This document shows positions 34,184 through 44,788 of a DNA stretch of 64,000 nt, piece by piece. Numbering within the stretch: the first letter of the stretch is position 1; each line of letters begins with the position of its first letter. The translations under genes and the position numbers were made by a program. A model generated the notes under the pieces. It worked only from the letters and a program-made list of their open reading frames with translations. It ran no database searches and had not been told where the DNA came from. The stretch comes from Hydrogenophaga sp. (lineage in GTDB: Bacteria > Pseudomonadota > Gammaproteobacteria > Burkholderiales > Burkholderiaceae_C), in contig NZ_JAHCKK010000010.1 in the NCBI RefSeq assembly GCF_026125825.1, positions 1-64,000 on the forward strand, in the 5' to 3' direction.

Positions 34184-35214
34184 GGCGTGCCCTGCGGTGC
34201 GACCGCGCGTTCGCCCAGCGCGGCCAGGTCGCGTTCGGCGTGGCTCTGGCGCAGGTAGACCGGCAGGTCTGCCGCCATGCGCGCGAAGCGACGGTCGCGA
34301 CAGAAGGGCGTGGCGCCCAGCGCGCGCCCCACCTCGTCCAGCACCAGGGTGGCACTGCGCTCGGCGCACAGGCGCGCGCGCAGCGCCAGCGCGCTGGCGT
34401 CCTGAGTGGGGTGCTGGTCGATCCACCGCGCCGCCTCGCGCAGCAGGGCGGCCGTGGATTGCAGGGCCACGTCCACCCGGCCCAGCGCGGCCAGCCGGAA
34501 GGCGCTGCGCTGCTCAGGTGGCGCCTCGGCCAGGGTCTGGCGCAAGGTGTTGGCCAGCGCCAGCGCCCCGCCATGCCAGCAGGCGGCGATGCCCGCGCCG
34601 CCCTGCCAGAAGCCCGGGCGCTGCAGGTAGGCCCCTTCCTCGCCCACGCGGTGGCCCACGGCGTCTTGGAAGGTGATGTCGCCGCTGGCGCTGGCCGCCA
34701 TGCCGACCGCCTGCCACGCAGCGTCCGACACCCGCACCCCCGGCTGCGACAGGGCCACGCGAACCAGTTGCGGCCCCGTGCCGCCGGCGGACCACGCGGT
34801 GAGCAGGCCGTGGCTGAGACGAGCGGCGCCGGAGCACCAGGCCTTGCGGCCGTTCAGACACACCTCGTCCCCGCCGAGGGCCTCAAAGCTGGTGCGCCCG
34901 CCCGGCGCCTCCGACGCCCACATGCCCCAGGTGGCACCGGGCGGCGGCAGCGCACCGGGTGCGACCTCCGCCTGCACAGCCAGGGCATCGAGGTGCCCTT
35001 CCACCAGCTTGGCCAGCGACAGATCGTGCTCGGCGACCCTGGACAACAGTTGCCAGCGCAACAAGGTGCTGCCCTGCCCGGGCAGGGGCACCTCGTCCAG
35101 GCCCTGGTGCACCAGCCGCGCCAGGCCCTGCGCGGGACCGGCATCGGGGTCGAGCCCGGTCAGCGCATCGTCGAGCCAGGCGCGCAGGCAGGCGCCCGCG
35201 CCCTCGGGCTTCAT
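34171..35214 (-). CDS. Diverged acyl-CoA dehydrogenase-like protein
   Basis: A 347-residue protein with the acyl-CoA dehydrogenase fold: GMWASEAPGG (FAD loop), CLNGRKAWCSGAARLSHGLL (family GxKxWITN position) and a helical C-terminal domain with DEVGRALGATPFCRDRRFAR. It is shorter than typical members, and I see no YEG-type catalytic glutamate near the C-terminus, so it may oxidise an amine or another group rather than an acyl-CoA. Its ATG overlaps the GT2 stop codon (ATGA at 35211-35214). It is part of the four-gene operon at 32811-35921. Confidence 0.75.
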   Translation of the reverse strand: MKPEGAGACLRAWLDDALTGLDPDAGPAQGLARLVHQGLDEVPLPGQGSTLLRWQLLSRVAEHDLSLAKLVEGHLDALAVQAEVAPGALPPPGATWGMWASEAPGGRTSFEALGGDEVCLNGRKAWCSGAARLSHGLLTAWSAGGTGPQLVRVALSQPGVRVSDAAWQAVGMAASASGDITFQDAVGHRVGEEGAYLQRPGFWQGGAGIAACWHGGALALANTLRQTLAEAPPEQRSAFRLAALGRVDVALQSTAALLREAARWIDQHPTQDASALALRARLCAERSATLVLDEVGRALGATPFCRDRRFARMAADLPVYLRQSHAERDLAALGERAVAPQGTPWSL

Positions 35215-35921
35215 GCGCCGCCTTCCGGGGACATGGGCAAATGGCCCTGGGCCAGGGCGAGCAGGGTCGAGCCGAACCCGCCGGGCGCGCGGAAGAGCTT
35301 GCGCGCACTGGTGACGACGCGCGGCGCCGCCGACCAGGCGATGCGCGCGCCCACCGCCTGCAAGGCCTGCACGAAGGCCACATCCTCGCGGGTGGCCAGC
35401 GGCTCGAAGCCCCCGGCGCGGTGGTAGGCCTCGGCGCTCACGCCCAGGTTGGCGCCATGGATGTGCTGGTGCCCGTCGACGTCGGTGTAGGTGGCATTGA
35501 AGTGGCGGCGCATGGGTTCGCCATAGACGCCCCAGTCCTTCACGCTGACCGTGCCGCACACCGCATCGCTGCCCAGGGCCATCTGCTCGTGCAGCCATTC
35601 GGGGGCCACGGTGGTGTCTGCGTCGGTGAAGGCGAGCCAGCGCGCGCCCAGCGCCAGGGCCAGGCGCGCACCTGCCGCGCGGGCCATGCCCACGTTGCGC
35701 ACCTCGACCGTGGTGGTGACCGCGCCAGCCTCGTGGGCAATGGCCGCCGTGCCGTCGGTGCAGGCGTCCAGCACGACGATGGTCAGCACCGGCTCGCCCG
35801 CGAGGCCCGGGCAGGCGGCCGCGGCCGACACCGAGCGCAGGCAGCCGCCGATGGCCTCTTCTTCGTTGTTCGCGGGAATGATGATGGCCAACAAGGCGTG
35901 CTCCGGTGCCGGAGGGCACAT
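35211..35921 (-). CDS. Family 2 glycosyltransferase
   Basis: A 236-residue GT-A fold enzyme: LLAIIIPANNEEEAIGGCLRS nucleotide-sugar site (residues about 9-29), catalytic DxD region LAFTDADTTVAPEW, and HGANLGVSAEAYHRAGGFEP acceptor loop. No membrane segment is seen, so it is cytoplasmic or peripheral. It is the first gene of the operon and shares its upstream region with the divergent IclR gene. It would transfer a sugar, perhaps an N-acetylhexosamine, that the PIG-L protein then deacetylates (inference). The start at 35921 is chosen from the motif position; the Shine-Dalgarno is poor. Confidence 0.85.
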   Translation of the reverse strand: MCPPAPEHALLAIIIPANNEEEAIGGCLRSVSAAAACPGLAGEPVLTIVVLDACTDGTAAIAHEAGAVTTTVEVRNVGMARAAGARLALALGARWLAFTDADTTVAPEWLHEQMALGSDAVCGTVSVKDWGVYGEPMRRHFNATYTDVDGHQHIHGANLGVSAEAYHRAGGFEPLATREDVAFVQALQAVGARIAWSAAPRVVTSARKLFRAPGGFGSTLLALAQGHLPMSPEGGA

Positions 35922-36040
35922 GCAGGCATTACATCGGAGGTGCCCCTGCCGGTCTGTTCGGTACCGCGCTGTGCGCCATCGCGCGCGCCTCGGCAGGCCT
36001 GACGTCGGGGTTCCTGAACACACGCGGCAGAATCCACCGC

Positions 36041-36826
36041 ATGCCCCCACCGCCCTACGACGCCCCCCAGGACATGGAACGCCGCGACTGGATCGCCGGC
36101 CTGGAGAAGGGCCTGCACCTCATCGAGGCTTTCGATGCCGAACACTCGCGCATGACGGCCAGCCAGGCCGCCCAGCGCTGCGGCATGACGCGCACCGCTA
36201 CGCGACGCTACCTGCTCACGCTGGTGCACACCGGCCACGTGACCACCGACGGCAAGCTGTTCTGGCTCACGCCGCGCGTGATGCGGCTGGGCCAGGCCTA
36301 CCTGGAATCGGCGCGCCTGCCGCGCGCCGTGCAGCCCTACCTGCAGCGCGTGACCGCCGGCACCGGCGAGGTCGCCTACGCCGCCGTGCTGGACCACGAC
36401 GAACTGGTCTACATCGCGCGCAGTGGCACGCAGCGCCACCTCAACACGGGCTACATGCTGGGCTCGCGCGTGCAGCCGCACCTGACAGCTGCGGGCATGG
36501 CGATCCTGGCCGCGCTGGGGCCGGGCTTCTGGGAACCCTGGCTCGCCACGCAGACGCTGCGCCCCTTCACCTCGCACACCGTGCTGGACAAGCCGCAGTT
36601 GCACCAGCACCTGATGAAGGCGCGCGAACAGGGCTGGGCCATTTCCGAACAGCAGCTGGAGATGAACTACCGCGGTGTCGCGGTGCCGCTGTGGGACCAC
36701 AACGACGCTTTGCTGGGCGCCATGAGCGTGACCATGCCCATGAACAACGAGACCAGCGAGCTCGCCGTCAAGCGCATCCTGCCGGTGCTGCAGGAGACCG
36801 CGCGCAGCGCGCGGCCCCTGCTCTGA
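36041..36826 (+). CDS. IclR-family transcriptional regulator (PcaR/PobR-like)
   Basis: A 261-residue regulator. The N-terminal winged helix includes RDWIAGLEKGLHLIEAFDAEH and TASQAAQRCGMTRTATRRYL, the wording typical of the PcaR/PcaU/PobR group that controls beta-ketoadipate and protocatechuate genes. The IclR effector domain follows (about 85-255). No such catabolic genes lie next to it; it is divergent from the GT2 operon and convergent with the Lrp gene. Its target may be elsewhere. Confidence 0.88.
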   Translation: MPPPPYDAPQDMERRDWIAGLEKGLHLIEAFDAEHSRMTASQAAQRCGMTRTATRRYLLTLVHTGHVTTDGKLFWLTPRVMRLGQAYLESARLPRAVQPYLQRVTAGTGEVAYAAVLDHDELVYIARSGTQRHLNTGYMLGSRVQPHLTAAGMAILAALGPGFWEPWLATQTLRPFTSHTVLDKPQLHQHLMKAREQGWAISEQQLEMNYRGVAVPLWDHNDALLGAMSVTMPMNNETSELAVKRILPVLQETARSARPLL

Positions 36827-36835
36827 GCGCGCGCC

Positions 36836-37321
36836 TCAGGCCTCGCTCAGCGGCAAGGCCGTCTTGTAGCGCACCTGCTTGAGCGCGAAGCTTGAGCGGA
36901 TCTTCTCCACCTGGGCGATGGGCGAGAGCTGCTCCAGGATGAAGCGCTCCAGCGCCGGCATGTCGGGCACGGCCACGCGCAGCAGGTAGTCGGCGTCGCC
37001 CGTCATCAGGTAGCACTCCATCACCTCGTCGCGGATGCTGATGCGCGACTCGAACTCCTCCAGCGCCTGGCGGCTCTGCTGCTTGAGGCTGATGGAGATG
37101 AACACGTTGAGGTGCAGCCCGAGCTGCTTGGCGTCCAGCAGCGCCACGTACTGGCGGATCAGCCCACGCGCCTCCAGCGCCCGCACCCGCGCCAGGCAGG
37201 GCGACGGCGAGAGGTGCACGCGCCGGGCCAGCTCGACGTTGGAGAGGCTGGCGTCTTTCTGAAGCTCTTCCAGAATCTTCAGATCGGTGGCATCGAAGTG
37301 GTTTGTGCCGTCCGCTTTCAT
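36836..37321 (-). CDS. Lrp/AsnC-family transcriptional regulator
   Basis: A 161-residue regulator: HTH in [37 protein letters not shown] (about 10-46; given here only by its ends) and the RAM effector domain with [16 protein letters not shown]. It is divergent from the E1 gene at 37423, as MdeR is from mdeB in Pseudomonas putida, so it probably controls that gene in response to an amino or oxo acid (inference). A 21-bp palindrome lies 2 bp upstream of its start. Confidence 0.92.
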   Translation of the reverse strand: MKADGTNHFDATDLKILEELQKDASLSNVELARRVHLSPSPCLARVRALEARGLIRQYVALLDAKQLGLHLNVFISISLKQQSRQALEEFESRISIRDEVMECYLMTGDADYLLRVAVPDMPALERFILEQLSPIAQVEKIRSSFALKQVRYKTALPLSEA

Positions 37322-37323
37322 GG

Positions 37324-37344
37324 TGCAAGCATTTTATGCCTGCA
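37324..37344. promoter_or_regulatory. 21-bp palindrome, likely Lrp-family operator
   Basis: The symmetrical site reads TGCA-N-GCAT-N3-ATGC-N-TGCA, with all 8 paired positions in each arm matching. On the minus strand it contains TAAAAT, a good -10 for the Lrp gene, which implies a very short or absent leader and self-repression. Confidence 0.7.
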
Positions 37345-37422
37345 GATGGCGCGCCCGTGCGTCCGATCGACACCAACTGCCAGCCTGTCGCGCCTACAGT
37401 GCCTGATCCAGGAGCACCCACC

Positions 37423-40026
<2,604 letters not shown>

Positions 40027-40069
40027 CCGACGGGGCCGGCGCCACGGGTGCCAATGCCGGGCAGAGGCC

Positions 40070-40381
40070 CTACCGGCAATGCCCCTCGTAGTTCACGATC
40101 GTGGGGACCGAGTGAAGCGTGACGCCGTGAGACGACCGCTGGACGATGAGGTAGCCGTTCGGGCACATCCGCGCCTGCTGCAGGGCCATGCCCAGGTTGC
40201 GAAGGCGCGCTTCTTCGGCATCGGGCGAATGCAGATCGCAATACCCCGGGCAATCCGATCGATACGAAAAGCCGTCGGGCGTCGCGACCAAGGGCGTCCG
40301 CAGTTGGAAGGCGTGCGTGCAGGCGATCAACGGGAGACCTGCCAGGCAAACAAGCGCTGTGTGGAAGAATCTGCAGTTCAT
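40070..40381 (-). CDS. Small putative lipoprotein, hypothetical
   Basis: A 103-residue protein with a lipoprotein signal (MNCRFFHTALVCLAGLPLIACTH; lipobox LIAC with the modified Cys at about 20). The mature part has a CPGYC segment and three further Cys residues. Not a family I recognise. It is divergent from another lipoprotein gene and convergent with the E1 gene. Confidence 0.6.
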   Translation of the reverse strand: MNCRFFHTALVCLAGLPLIACTHAFQLRTPLVATPDGFSYRSDCPGYCDLHSPDAEEARLRNLGMALQQARMCPNGYLIVQRSSHGVTLHSVPTIVNYEGHCR

Positions 40382-40482
40382 GTTGAATCTCAGTTCCGTC
40401 ACGGGACAGTCCGGCAGGCCGCTCGCCCGATCGGCCATGGATCGGTGACGGGATGCCAGCGTCCATTCTGCAGGAGACATGC

Positions 40483-41022
40483 ATGCGTGCCTTGATCCAT
40501 CGTCCTCTGGTGGCCAGCGCGGTCGCCATGGGCTTGCTGGGGGCCTGCGCTTCGGCGCCGCCCGTGAACAGCGTGGCCACCGTGGCGGTCCAGGCCACGG
40601 TCACGCCCGAGGAGCTTCAAGCCGGCCATTCCCATGCCGTCCGGATGCGAACCGCGCTGCAGGCCGCGGGCGTCCCCCGTGAGGTGGTATCGGCCGGCCG
40701 CGTGGTTCGGGTCGCCTGCGCCATGATGAGCGACGGCACCTGGGGCGGTCTCGGTGTGCTGCCCGAGGGCGCTCGCGCGGCAAACGACAGCGTCTGGCGC
40801 ATCCGCGTGCGGGATGTGGGCGACAACGATCGCGAGGCGGTGAATCCGCTCATCGATCCCGTGCACGGGCTGAGCTGGTCCGGCAAGGCGGCCTACACCT
40901 TCGTCCCCGACTGGCGCGAGCAAGGCCGTTTCTCCAACCTGGATCCGGTGCCGCTGCCCCGCGATCAGGCGGGCCGCTATCACGTGGTCTTCAGCCGCTA
41001 CCTCGTGCGCTGCTCCGGCTAG
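40483..41022 (+). CDS. Putative lipoprotein, hypothetical
   Basis: A 179-residue protein with a lipoprotein signal peptide (MRALIHRPLVASAVAMGLLG followed by ACAS). CAGGAG lies about 7 nt before the ATG at 40483. The mature part has no motif I recognise. It probably sits in the inner or outer membrane; no Asp follows the lipid Cys, so outer-membrane sorting is likely. Confidence 0.65.
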   Translation: MRALIHRPLVASAVAMGLLGACASAPPVNSVATVAVQATVTPEELQAGHSHAVRMRTALQAAGVPREVVSAGRVVRVACAMMSDGTWGGLGVLPEGARAANDSVWRIRVRDVGDNDREAVNPLIDPVHGLSWSGKAAYTFVPDWREQGRFSNLDPVPLPRDQAGRYHVVFSRYLVRCSG

Positions 41023-41040
41023 ACCGCCCCGCCGCCGCAC

Positions 41041-41409
41041 TCAGGGCTCAGGCCAATGGCACACCACCTCCACGTTGTGGCCATCGGGCGCGATGGCGAA
41101 GGCGGCGTAGTAGTTGGCGTGGTAGTGAGGGCGAAGCCCTGGAGGCCCGTTGTCTTTCGCGCCCGCGGCCATTGCGGCGCGGTGGAACGCGTCGACCTCG
41201 CTGCGGCGGTCCGCCTTGAACGCCAGGTGCAAGGGCACCGGACTGTCCTTGGACTCGGACAGCCAGAGCGAAGGTTTGCCGCCCTTGCCCAGGCCCACGC
41301 CGTGCGGACCCTTCATGGCGACGCCCACCCCCAGCGGCGCCAATGCACTCAGGAAAAAGGCCTCGCTGGCCTGGACATCGCTGGCGGGAATACCGATGTG
41401 ATCGAACAT
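41041..41409 (-). CDS. VOC-family (glyoxalase/dioxygenase fold) protein
   Basis: A 122-residue single-domain vicinal-oxygen-chelate protein: it opens MFDHIGIPASDVQASEAFFL, has RSEVDAFHRAAMAAGAKDNG in the middle and ends DGHNVEVVCH. Conserved His in FDHIG, Tyr/His in HYHANYYAAF and Glu in NVEVV are in metal-ligand positions. It may be a lyase or resistance protein; substrate unknown. Confidence 0.85.
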   Translation of the reverse strand: MFDHIGIPASDVQASEAFFLSALAPLGVGVAMKGPHGVGLGKGGKPSLWLSESKDSPVPLHLAFKADRRSEVDAFHRAAMAAGAKDNGPPGLRPHYHANYYAAFAIAPDGHNVEVVCHWPEP

Positions 41410-41515
41410 GTTCGCCCCTCTCTGAAACCAGGGAGGTTAGGACGCCAGCCACCGCCCCACCTTGCGGTAGGTCAACGCGCGAGTGCGCGCGGGGCGCTGC
41501 GGGATGGGGTGCGGG

Positions 41516-41542
41516 TCAAGTTCGTCCCCCGGCGGTCGATAC
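41516..41542 (+). promoter_or_regulatory. Sigma-28 (FliA)-type promoter of yjfB
   Basis: TCAAGTTC (41516-41523), an 11-bp spacer, and GTCGATAC (41535-41542) match the flagellar sigma-28 consensus TAAAGTTT-N11-GCCGATAA at 6 of 8 and 6 of 8 positions. It lies 35 bp before the yjfB start codon. Confidence 0.6.
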
Positions 41543-41577
41543 AGGGGCATCTCTCTTCTTCCCGTTTGGAAATCCCC

Positions 41578-41781
41578 ATGGACGTTTCTCCCGCCGCCCT
41601 TGTCCACGCCGTTGCCGACATGAAGCGCGACCAGGTCACCAGCGAGGTGCAGATCCAGGTGCTGAAGAAGGCGCAGGACATCCAGTCGTCCAGCGCCATG
41701 GCGATGCTCAACGCCTTGCCGGCCGCCCTGCCGCTGGCCAGCAGCGGCTCGCTGGGCACGCAGGTGAACGCCCTGGTCTGA
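41578..41781 (+). CDS. yjfB: YjfB-family putative motility protein
   Basis: A 67-residue protein beginning MDVSPAALVHAVADMKRDQV with a central VQIQVLKKAQDIQ helix, matching the YjfB-like putative motility family. The family has no proven function. The sigma-28-like promoter just upstream supports co-expression with late flagellar and chemotaxis genes. No other flagellar gene is in the window. It is convergent with the LysR gene, 4 bp apart. Confidence 0.8.
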   Translation: MDVSPAALVHAVADMKRDQVTSEVQIQVLKKAQDIQSSSAMAMLNALPAALPLASSGSLGTQVNALV

Positions 41782-41785
41782 ACGC

Positions 41786-42685
41786 TCAGGCCGGCGCGCT
41801 CGAAGCGGCCTGCCGCATCAGCTCGATGAACCGCTTGGCACCGAGCCCCATGGCCCGGTCGGTGTGCCACACCACGTCCACCCACACGCGCAACTCGTTG
41901 CTGATGTTGTTGAAGCGGATTTCCGTCAGCGTGCCCGCGGCCACCATGGGCGCAATGAGGCTGCGCGGCAGGTAGGCCCAGCCCAGGCCCGCCTGCACCA
42001 GGCTGAGCGTGGCGAGGTGGCTGTCGGTGCGCCAGATGTGGCGCGAGAGCAGCAGGCGCGGATCGCGGCCGCGCGGGTCGCGGCTGACCACGGCGATCTG
42101 GCGGATGTCGATCAGGTCGTTGAGCTGCAGCCGGCCCTGGCGCGCCTGCGCTTCAGGGTGAGCGGGTGATATGACGGCCACCAGGATTTCCTGCCCCAGC
42201 TCCTGAAAGCCCTCGCGCTCGTCGGTGCCCGGGCGTTCGAACACAAGCGCCAGCTGGGCATCGCCCGCGTGCAGCATGCGCAAGGCGTCGGCCTGCGGGG
42301 CCGAGCGCACTTCCACGATGAGCGCCGGAAACTCGGCGGCCAGCACGGCCAGCGGCTCGCTCCAGGGCGCGGACAGCAGCTCGGGCGCAATGGCGATGGT
42401 CAGTTGGCGCTCCAGCCCCTGGTGCAGGCCTTCGGCGTGGGCCTGCAGCTGGCGCAGTTGGCTGGCGAGCTGCCGGGCCTGTGGCTCCAGCGCTCGCGCC
42501 ACGTCGGTGGGCCGGGGCTCGCGCGCGCTGCGGTCGAACAGCACCAGATCGAGTTCGGCTTCCAGGTGGGCGATGGTCATGCTGACGGCCGAAGGCACGC
42601 GCCCGAGCTGGCGCGCGGCGGCCGAGAACGAGCCGGCGTCGAGCACCGCGAGGAAGACGCGCACGTTGTCGCTGGAGAAGGCCAT
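41786..42685 (-). CDS. LysR-family transcriptional regulator
   Basis: A 299-residue LysR protein: N-terminal helix-turn-helix (VRVFLAVLDAGSFSAAARQL and VPSAVSMTIAHLE) and a periplasmic-binding-like effector domain from about 90. It is divergent from a PACE efflux gene. This is the same arrangement as AceR-aceI in Acinetobacter, where the LysR protein activates the efflux pump when biocides bind. The intergenic DNA is AT-rich with an inverted repeat. Confidence 0.92.
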   Translation of the reverse strand: MAFSSDNVRVFLAVLDAGSFSAAARQLGRVPSAVSMTIAHLEAELDLVLFDRSAREPRPTDVARALEPQARQLASQLRQLQAHAEGLHQGLERQLTIAIAPELLSAPWSEPLAVLAAEFPALIVEVRSAPQADALRMLHAGDAQLALVFERPGTDEREGFQELGQEILVAVISPAHPEAQARQGRLQLNDLIDIRQIAVVSRDPRGRDPRLLLSRHIWRTDSHLATLSLVQAGLGWAYLPRSLIAPMVAAGTLTEIRFNNISNELRVWVDVVWHTDRAMGLGAKRFIELMRQAASSAPA

Positions 42686-42708
42686 GGCGCTTAACTTATC
42701 AGATTTTC

Positions 42709-42721
42709 TGAAAGTATCTGA
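42709..42721. promoter_or_regulatory. Inverted repeat TCAGA-N3-TCTGA between LysR and PACE genes
   Basis: A perfect 5-bp inverted repeat in an AT-rich island, with a further ATCTGA copy 5 bp on. It overlaps the likely LysR promoter and fits a LysR recognition site (T-N11-A). Confidence 0.5.
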
Positions 42722-42806
42722 CTTTTACCGTCAGCCATGGCGATCTAACATGCCTTCATTGCCTCAGCCAGACCGGCCCGGAGGCCAGGGATATCGGAGT
42801 TTCGCC

Positions 42807-43244
42807 ATGCAAGGCATCAAGCGCAAAGTTGTCTACATCACCCTTTACGAGGTCATCGCCATCACCATGTCCACCGCCGGGCTGGCCCTGCTGTCGGGTG
42901 CCCAGATGGGGCATGCCAGCGTGGCGGCCGTGGCCGCCTCGGCCATCGCGGTGGTGTGGAACCTGGTCTACAACACCTTGTTCGAGCGCTGGGAGGCGCG
43001 CCAGGCCCGGCGCGGGCGCAGCGTGTGGCGCCGCGTGGCGCACGCAATCGGTTTTGAAGCGGGCCTGGTGATCACGCTGGTGCCGCTGTTCGCGTGGTGG
43101 CTGGACATCTCGCTCTGGCAGGCCTTCGTGCTGGACCTGGGCCTGATCGTGTTTTTCCTGGTCTACACCTTTGTGTTCAACCTGGCGTTCGACAAGATCT
43201 TCGGCCTGCCGGCCTCGGCGCAGCCCGCGCCGCAGGGGGCCTGA
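42807..43244 (+). CDS. PACE-family efflux transporter (AceI-like)
   Basis: A 145-residue membrane protein with four helices in two related pairs, each pair being a bacterial transmembrane-pair repeat. KRKVVYITLYEVIAITMSTA opens the first and HAIGFEAGLVITLVPLFAWW the second; YNTLFERWEAR and FNLAFDKIFG are the matching ends. The Glu in LYEVIA corresponds to the essential Glu of AceI. PACE proteins export chlorhexidine and related cationic biocides. Length matches AceI (about 144). Confidence 0.9.
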   Translation: MQGIKRKVVYITLYEVIAITMSTAGLALLSGAQMGHASVAAVAASAIAVVWNLVYNTLFERWEARQARRGRSVWRRVAHAIGFEAGLVITLVPLFAWWLDISLWQAFVLDLGLIVFFLVYTFVFNLAFDKIFGLPASAQPAPQGA

Positions 43245-43256
43245 GCCCCGGCTTCG

Positions 43257-44072
43257 TCAGATCTTGGCGAAGTCGCCGCTGCGGCCCAGGCCGGCGGCAA
43301 AGCGGCCGGCGCCATCGGCGCCCTGCTCCCAGTGCGCTTCCACGCCGTTGTGCCATTCGCGGCGCATGGCCTCGCGCAGCGGCAACCCATAGGTTTCGTG
43401 CACGGTGCGGCGGTCGGCCCGCACGGCAGCCTGGGGGAATCGCGCGATCTCCTGCGCCATGGCTTCGGCGGCGGCGCGTGCGCCCCCCTCTTCCACGACT
43501 TTTTCACACATGCCGATGGCCAGCGCCTCGGCGGCGGGCACCTTGCGGCCGGTGAGGATGATTTCCATCGCGCGGCCCTGGCCCACGAGGCGCGGCAGGC
43601 GCACGGAGCCGCCGTCGAGCAAAGGGATGCCCCAGCGCCGGCAGTAAACGCCGAAGTAGGCGCTGTCGGCCATGACGCGGATGTCGCACCACAGCGCGAG
43701 CTCCATGCCGCCGGCGACGGCCGGGCCTTCCACGGCGGCGATGACGGGTTTGGAGAGTTCAAGGCGCGTGGGCCCGAGCGGGCCGCGCGGCGCGTCGTTG
43801 GCACCCATGGGGAAGGCCAGGCCGCGCGCGATGTCGGCGTCGAACTTCTCGCGGTCGTTCAGGGTGCTGGCGTACTTCAGGTCCCAGCCGGCGCAGAAGG
43901 CGCCGCCCTCGCCCCAGAGCACGGCCACGGAGGCGCTGGCGTCTTTGTCGAAGGCCTGCAGCGCGGCCACGAGGGCGTCGGCGCTCTCGGGGTCCATCGC
44001 GTTGCGCGCTTCATCAAACCGGCTGTGGATGATGGTCCAGACCGGGCCGTTCTTTTCGGTTCGCACTGCCAT
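43257..44072 (-). CDS. Enoyl-CoA hydratase/isomerase (crotonase) family protein
   Basis: A 271-residue crotonase: AVLWGEGGAFCAGWDLKYA and AVEGPAVAGGMELALWCDIRV form the oxyanion hole, with Glu retained at the first catalytic position (GGMELAL). The second position is not Glu (YCRRWGIPLLDGG), as in several crotonase subfamilies with isomerase or dehydratase activity. It lies 3 bp after a TetR gene on the same strand, so the two are probably co-transcribed. Substrate unknown. Confidence 0.85.
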   Translation of the reverse strand: MAVRTEKNGPVWTIIHSRFDEARNAMDPESADALVAALQAFDKDASASVAVLWGEGGAFCAGWDLKYASTLNDREKFDADIARGLAFPMGANDAPRGPLGPTRLELSKPVIAAVEGPAVAGGMELALWCDIRVMADSAYFGVYCRRWGIPLLDGGSVRLPRLVGQGRAMEIILTGRKVPAAEALAIGMCEKVVEEGGARAAAEAMAQEIARFPQAAVRADRRTVHETYGLPLREAMRREWHNGVEAHWEQGADGAGRFAAGLGRSGDFAKI

Positions 44073-44075
44073 GTG

Positions 44076-44705
44076 TCATGTCTCCTGCTGTCCGGCGGCT
44101 CGCCGGCGGGTGGTCAATGAATGCTCGATGAGCTGCCTGGGGGAAAGCTTGGCGAACTGCAGGCGCCCGGCCTGGTGCAGCACCAGGGTGCCGATGAGCT
44201 GCGCGAAGGTGGCCATGGCTTCGGCGTCGGGCGGGCTGTGGCGGCTGCGCCGGGCGTGCGGCGAGAGCAGCACGAGGGTGTCCATCAGCGCCTTGTTGAG
44301 CGCGAGGTCGTGTTCCTTGCCGACGCCGAGCTTTTTCAGGCCGTTGAAGGCGTAGAGACCGAGGTTCACCTCGTAGGGGCGCGCGAGGTAGTGGTCCAGA
44401 AAGGCCCTGGCGGCGCGCTCGTGCGGCAGGCCCGCGCCCGCGCCGCTGGCGGCGGCGGACACCTGGGCGTGCAGATCGGCCAGCGAGGTCGCGAGCAGCT
44501 CGGCGTAGATCAGCTCCTTGCTCGCGAACAGCGGATAGATGGCACCGGTGGTGCAGCCCGCGCGCTGCGCGATCTGCCGCATGGTGGCACCCTGCAGGCC
44601 GTGCTCGCCAAAGACTTCGCTCGCCGCGGCGAGGATGGCCACGCGCTTCATGTCGCGCACGCTGGCGGCCCAGGGGCCTGCGGAACTCGAAGACGAAGGG
44701 TTCAT
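44076..44705 (-). CDS. TetR-family transcriptional regulator
   Basis: A 209-residue protein with the TetR helix-turn-helix (AASEVFGEHGLQGATMRQIA and CTTGAIYPLFASKELIYAEL) and a helical ligand domain. Co-oriented with the crotonase gene (3 bp gap). An inverted repeat 20 bp upstream of its start is probably its operator. It may respond to an acyl-CoA. Confidence 0.9.
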   Translation of the reverse strand: MNPSSSSSAGPWAASVRDMKRVAILAAASEVFGEHGLQGATMRQIAQRAGCTTGAIYPLFASKELIYAELLATSLADLHAQVSAAASGAGAGLPHERAARAFLDHYLARPYEVNLGLYAFNGLKKLGVGKEHDLALNKALMDTLVLLSPHARRSRHSPPDAEAMATFAQLIGTLVLHQAGRLQFAKLSPRQLIEHSLTTRRRAAGQQET

Positions 44706-44724
44706 GTAGCGCCGATACGTTTCA

Positions 44725-44737
44725 ATAACGTTGTTAT
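44725..44737. promoter_or_regulatory. Inverted repeat ATAAC-GTT-GTTAT upstream of TetR gene
   Basis: A perfect 5-bp inverted repeat with a 3-bp centre in an AT-rich patch of otherwise GC-rich DNA, 20 bp before the TetR start codon. It is a candidate autoregulatory operator. Confidence 0.5.
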
Positions 44738-44788
44738 GTTAGCGCCGCAAAAGAAGCCGCGCAAGGGCCGCGCGGCGGGTGGGTGGAT

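Noticed and set aside
44760-44788. Terminator between the reductase and TetR genes
   Set aside because: GC-rich repeats are present but no stem followed by a T-run was found.
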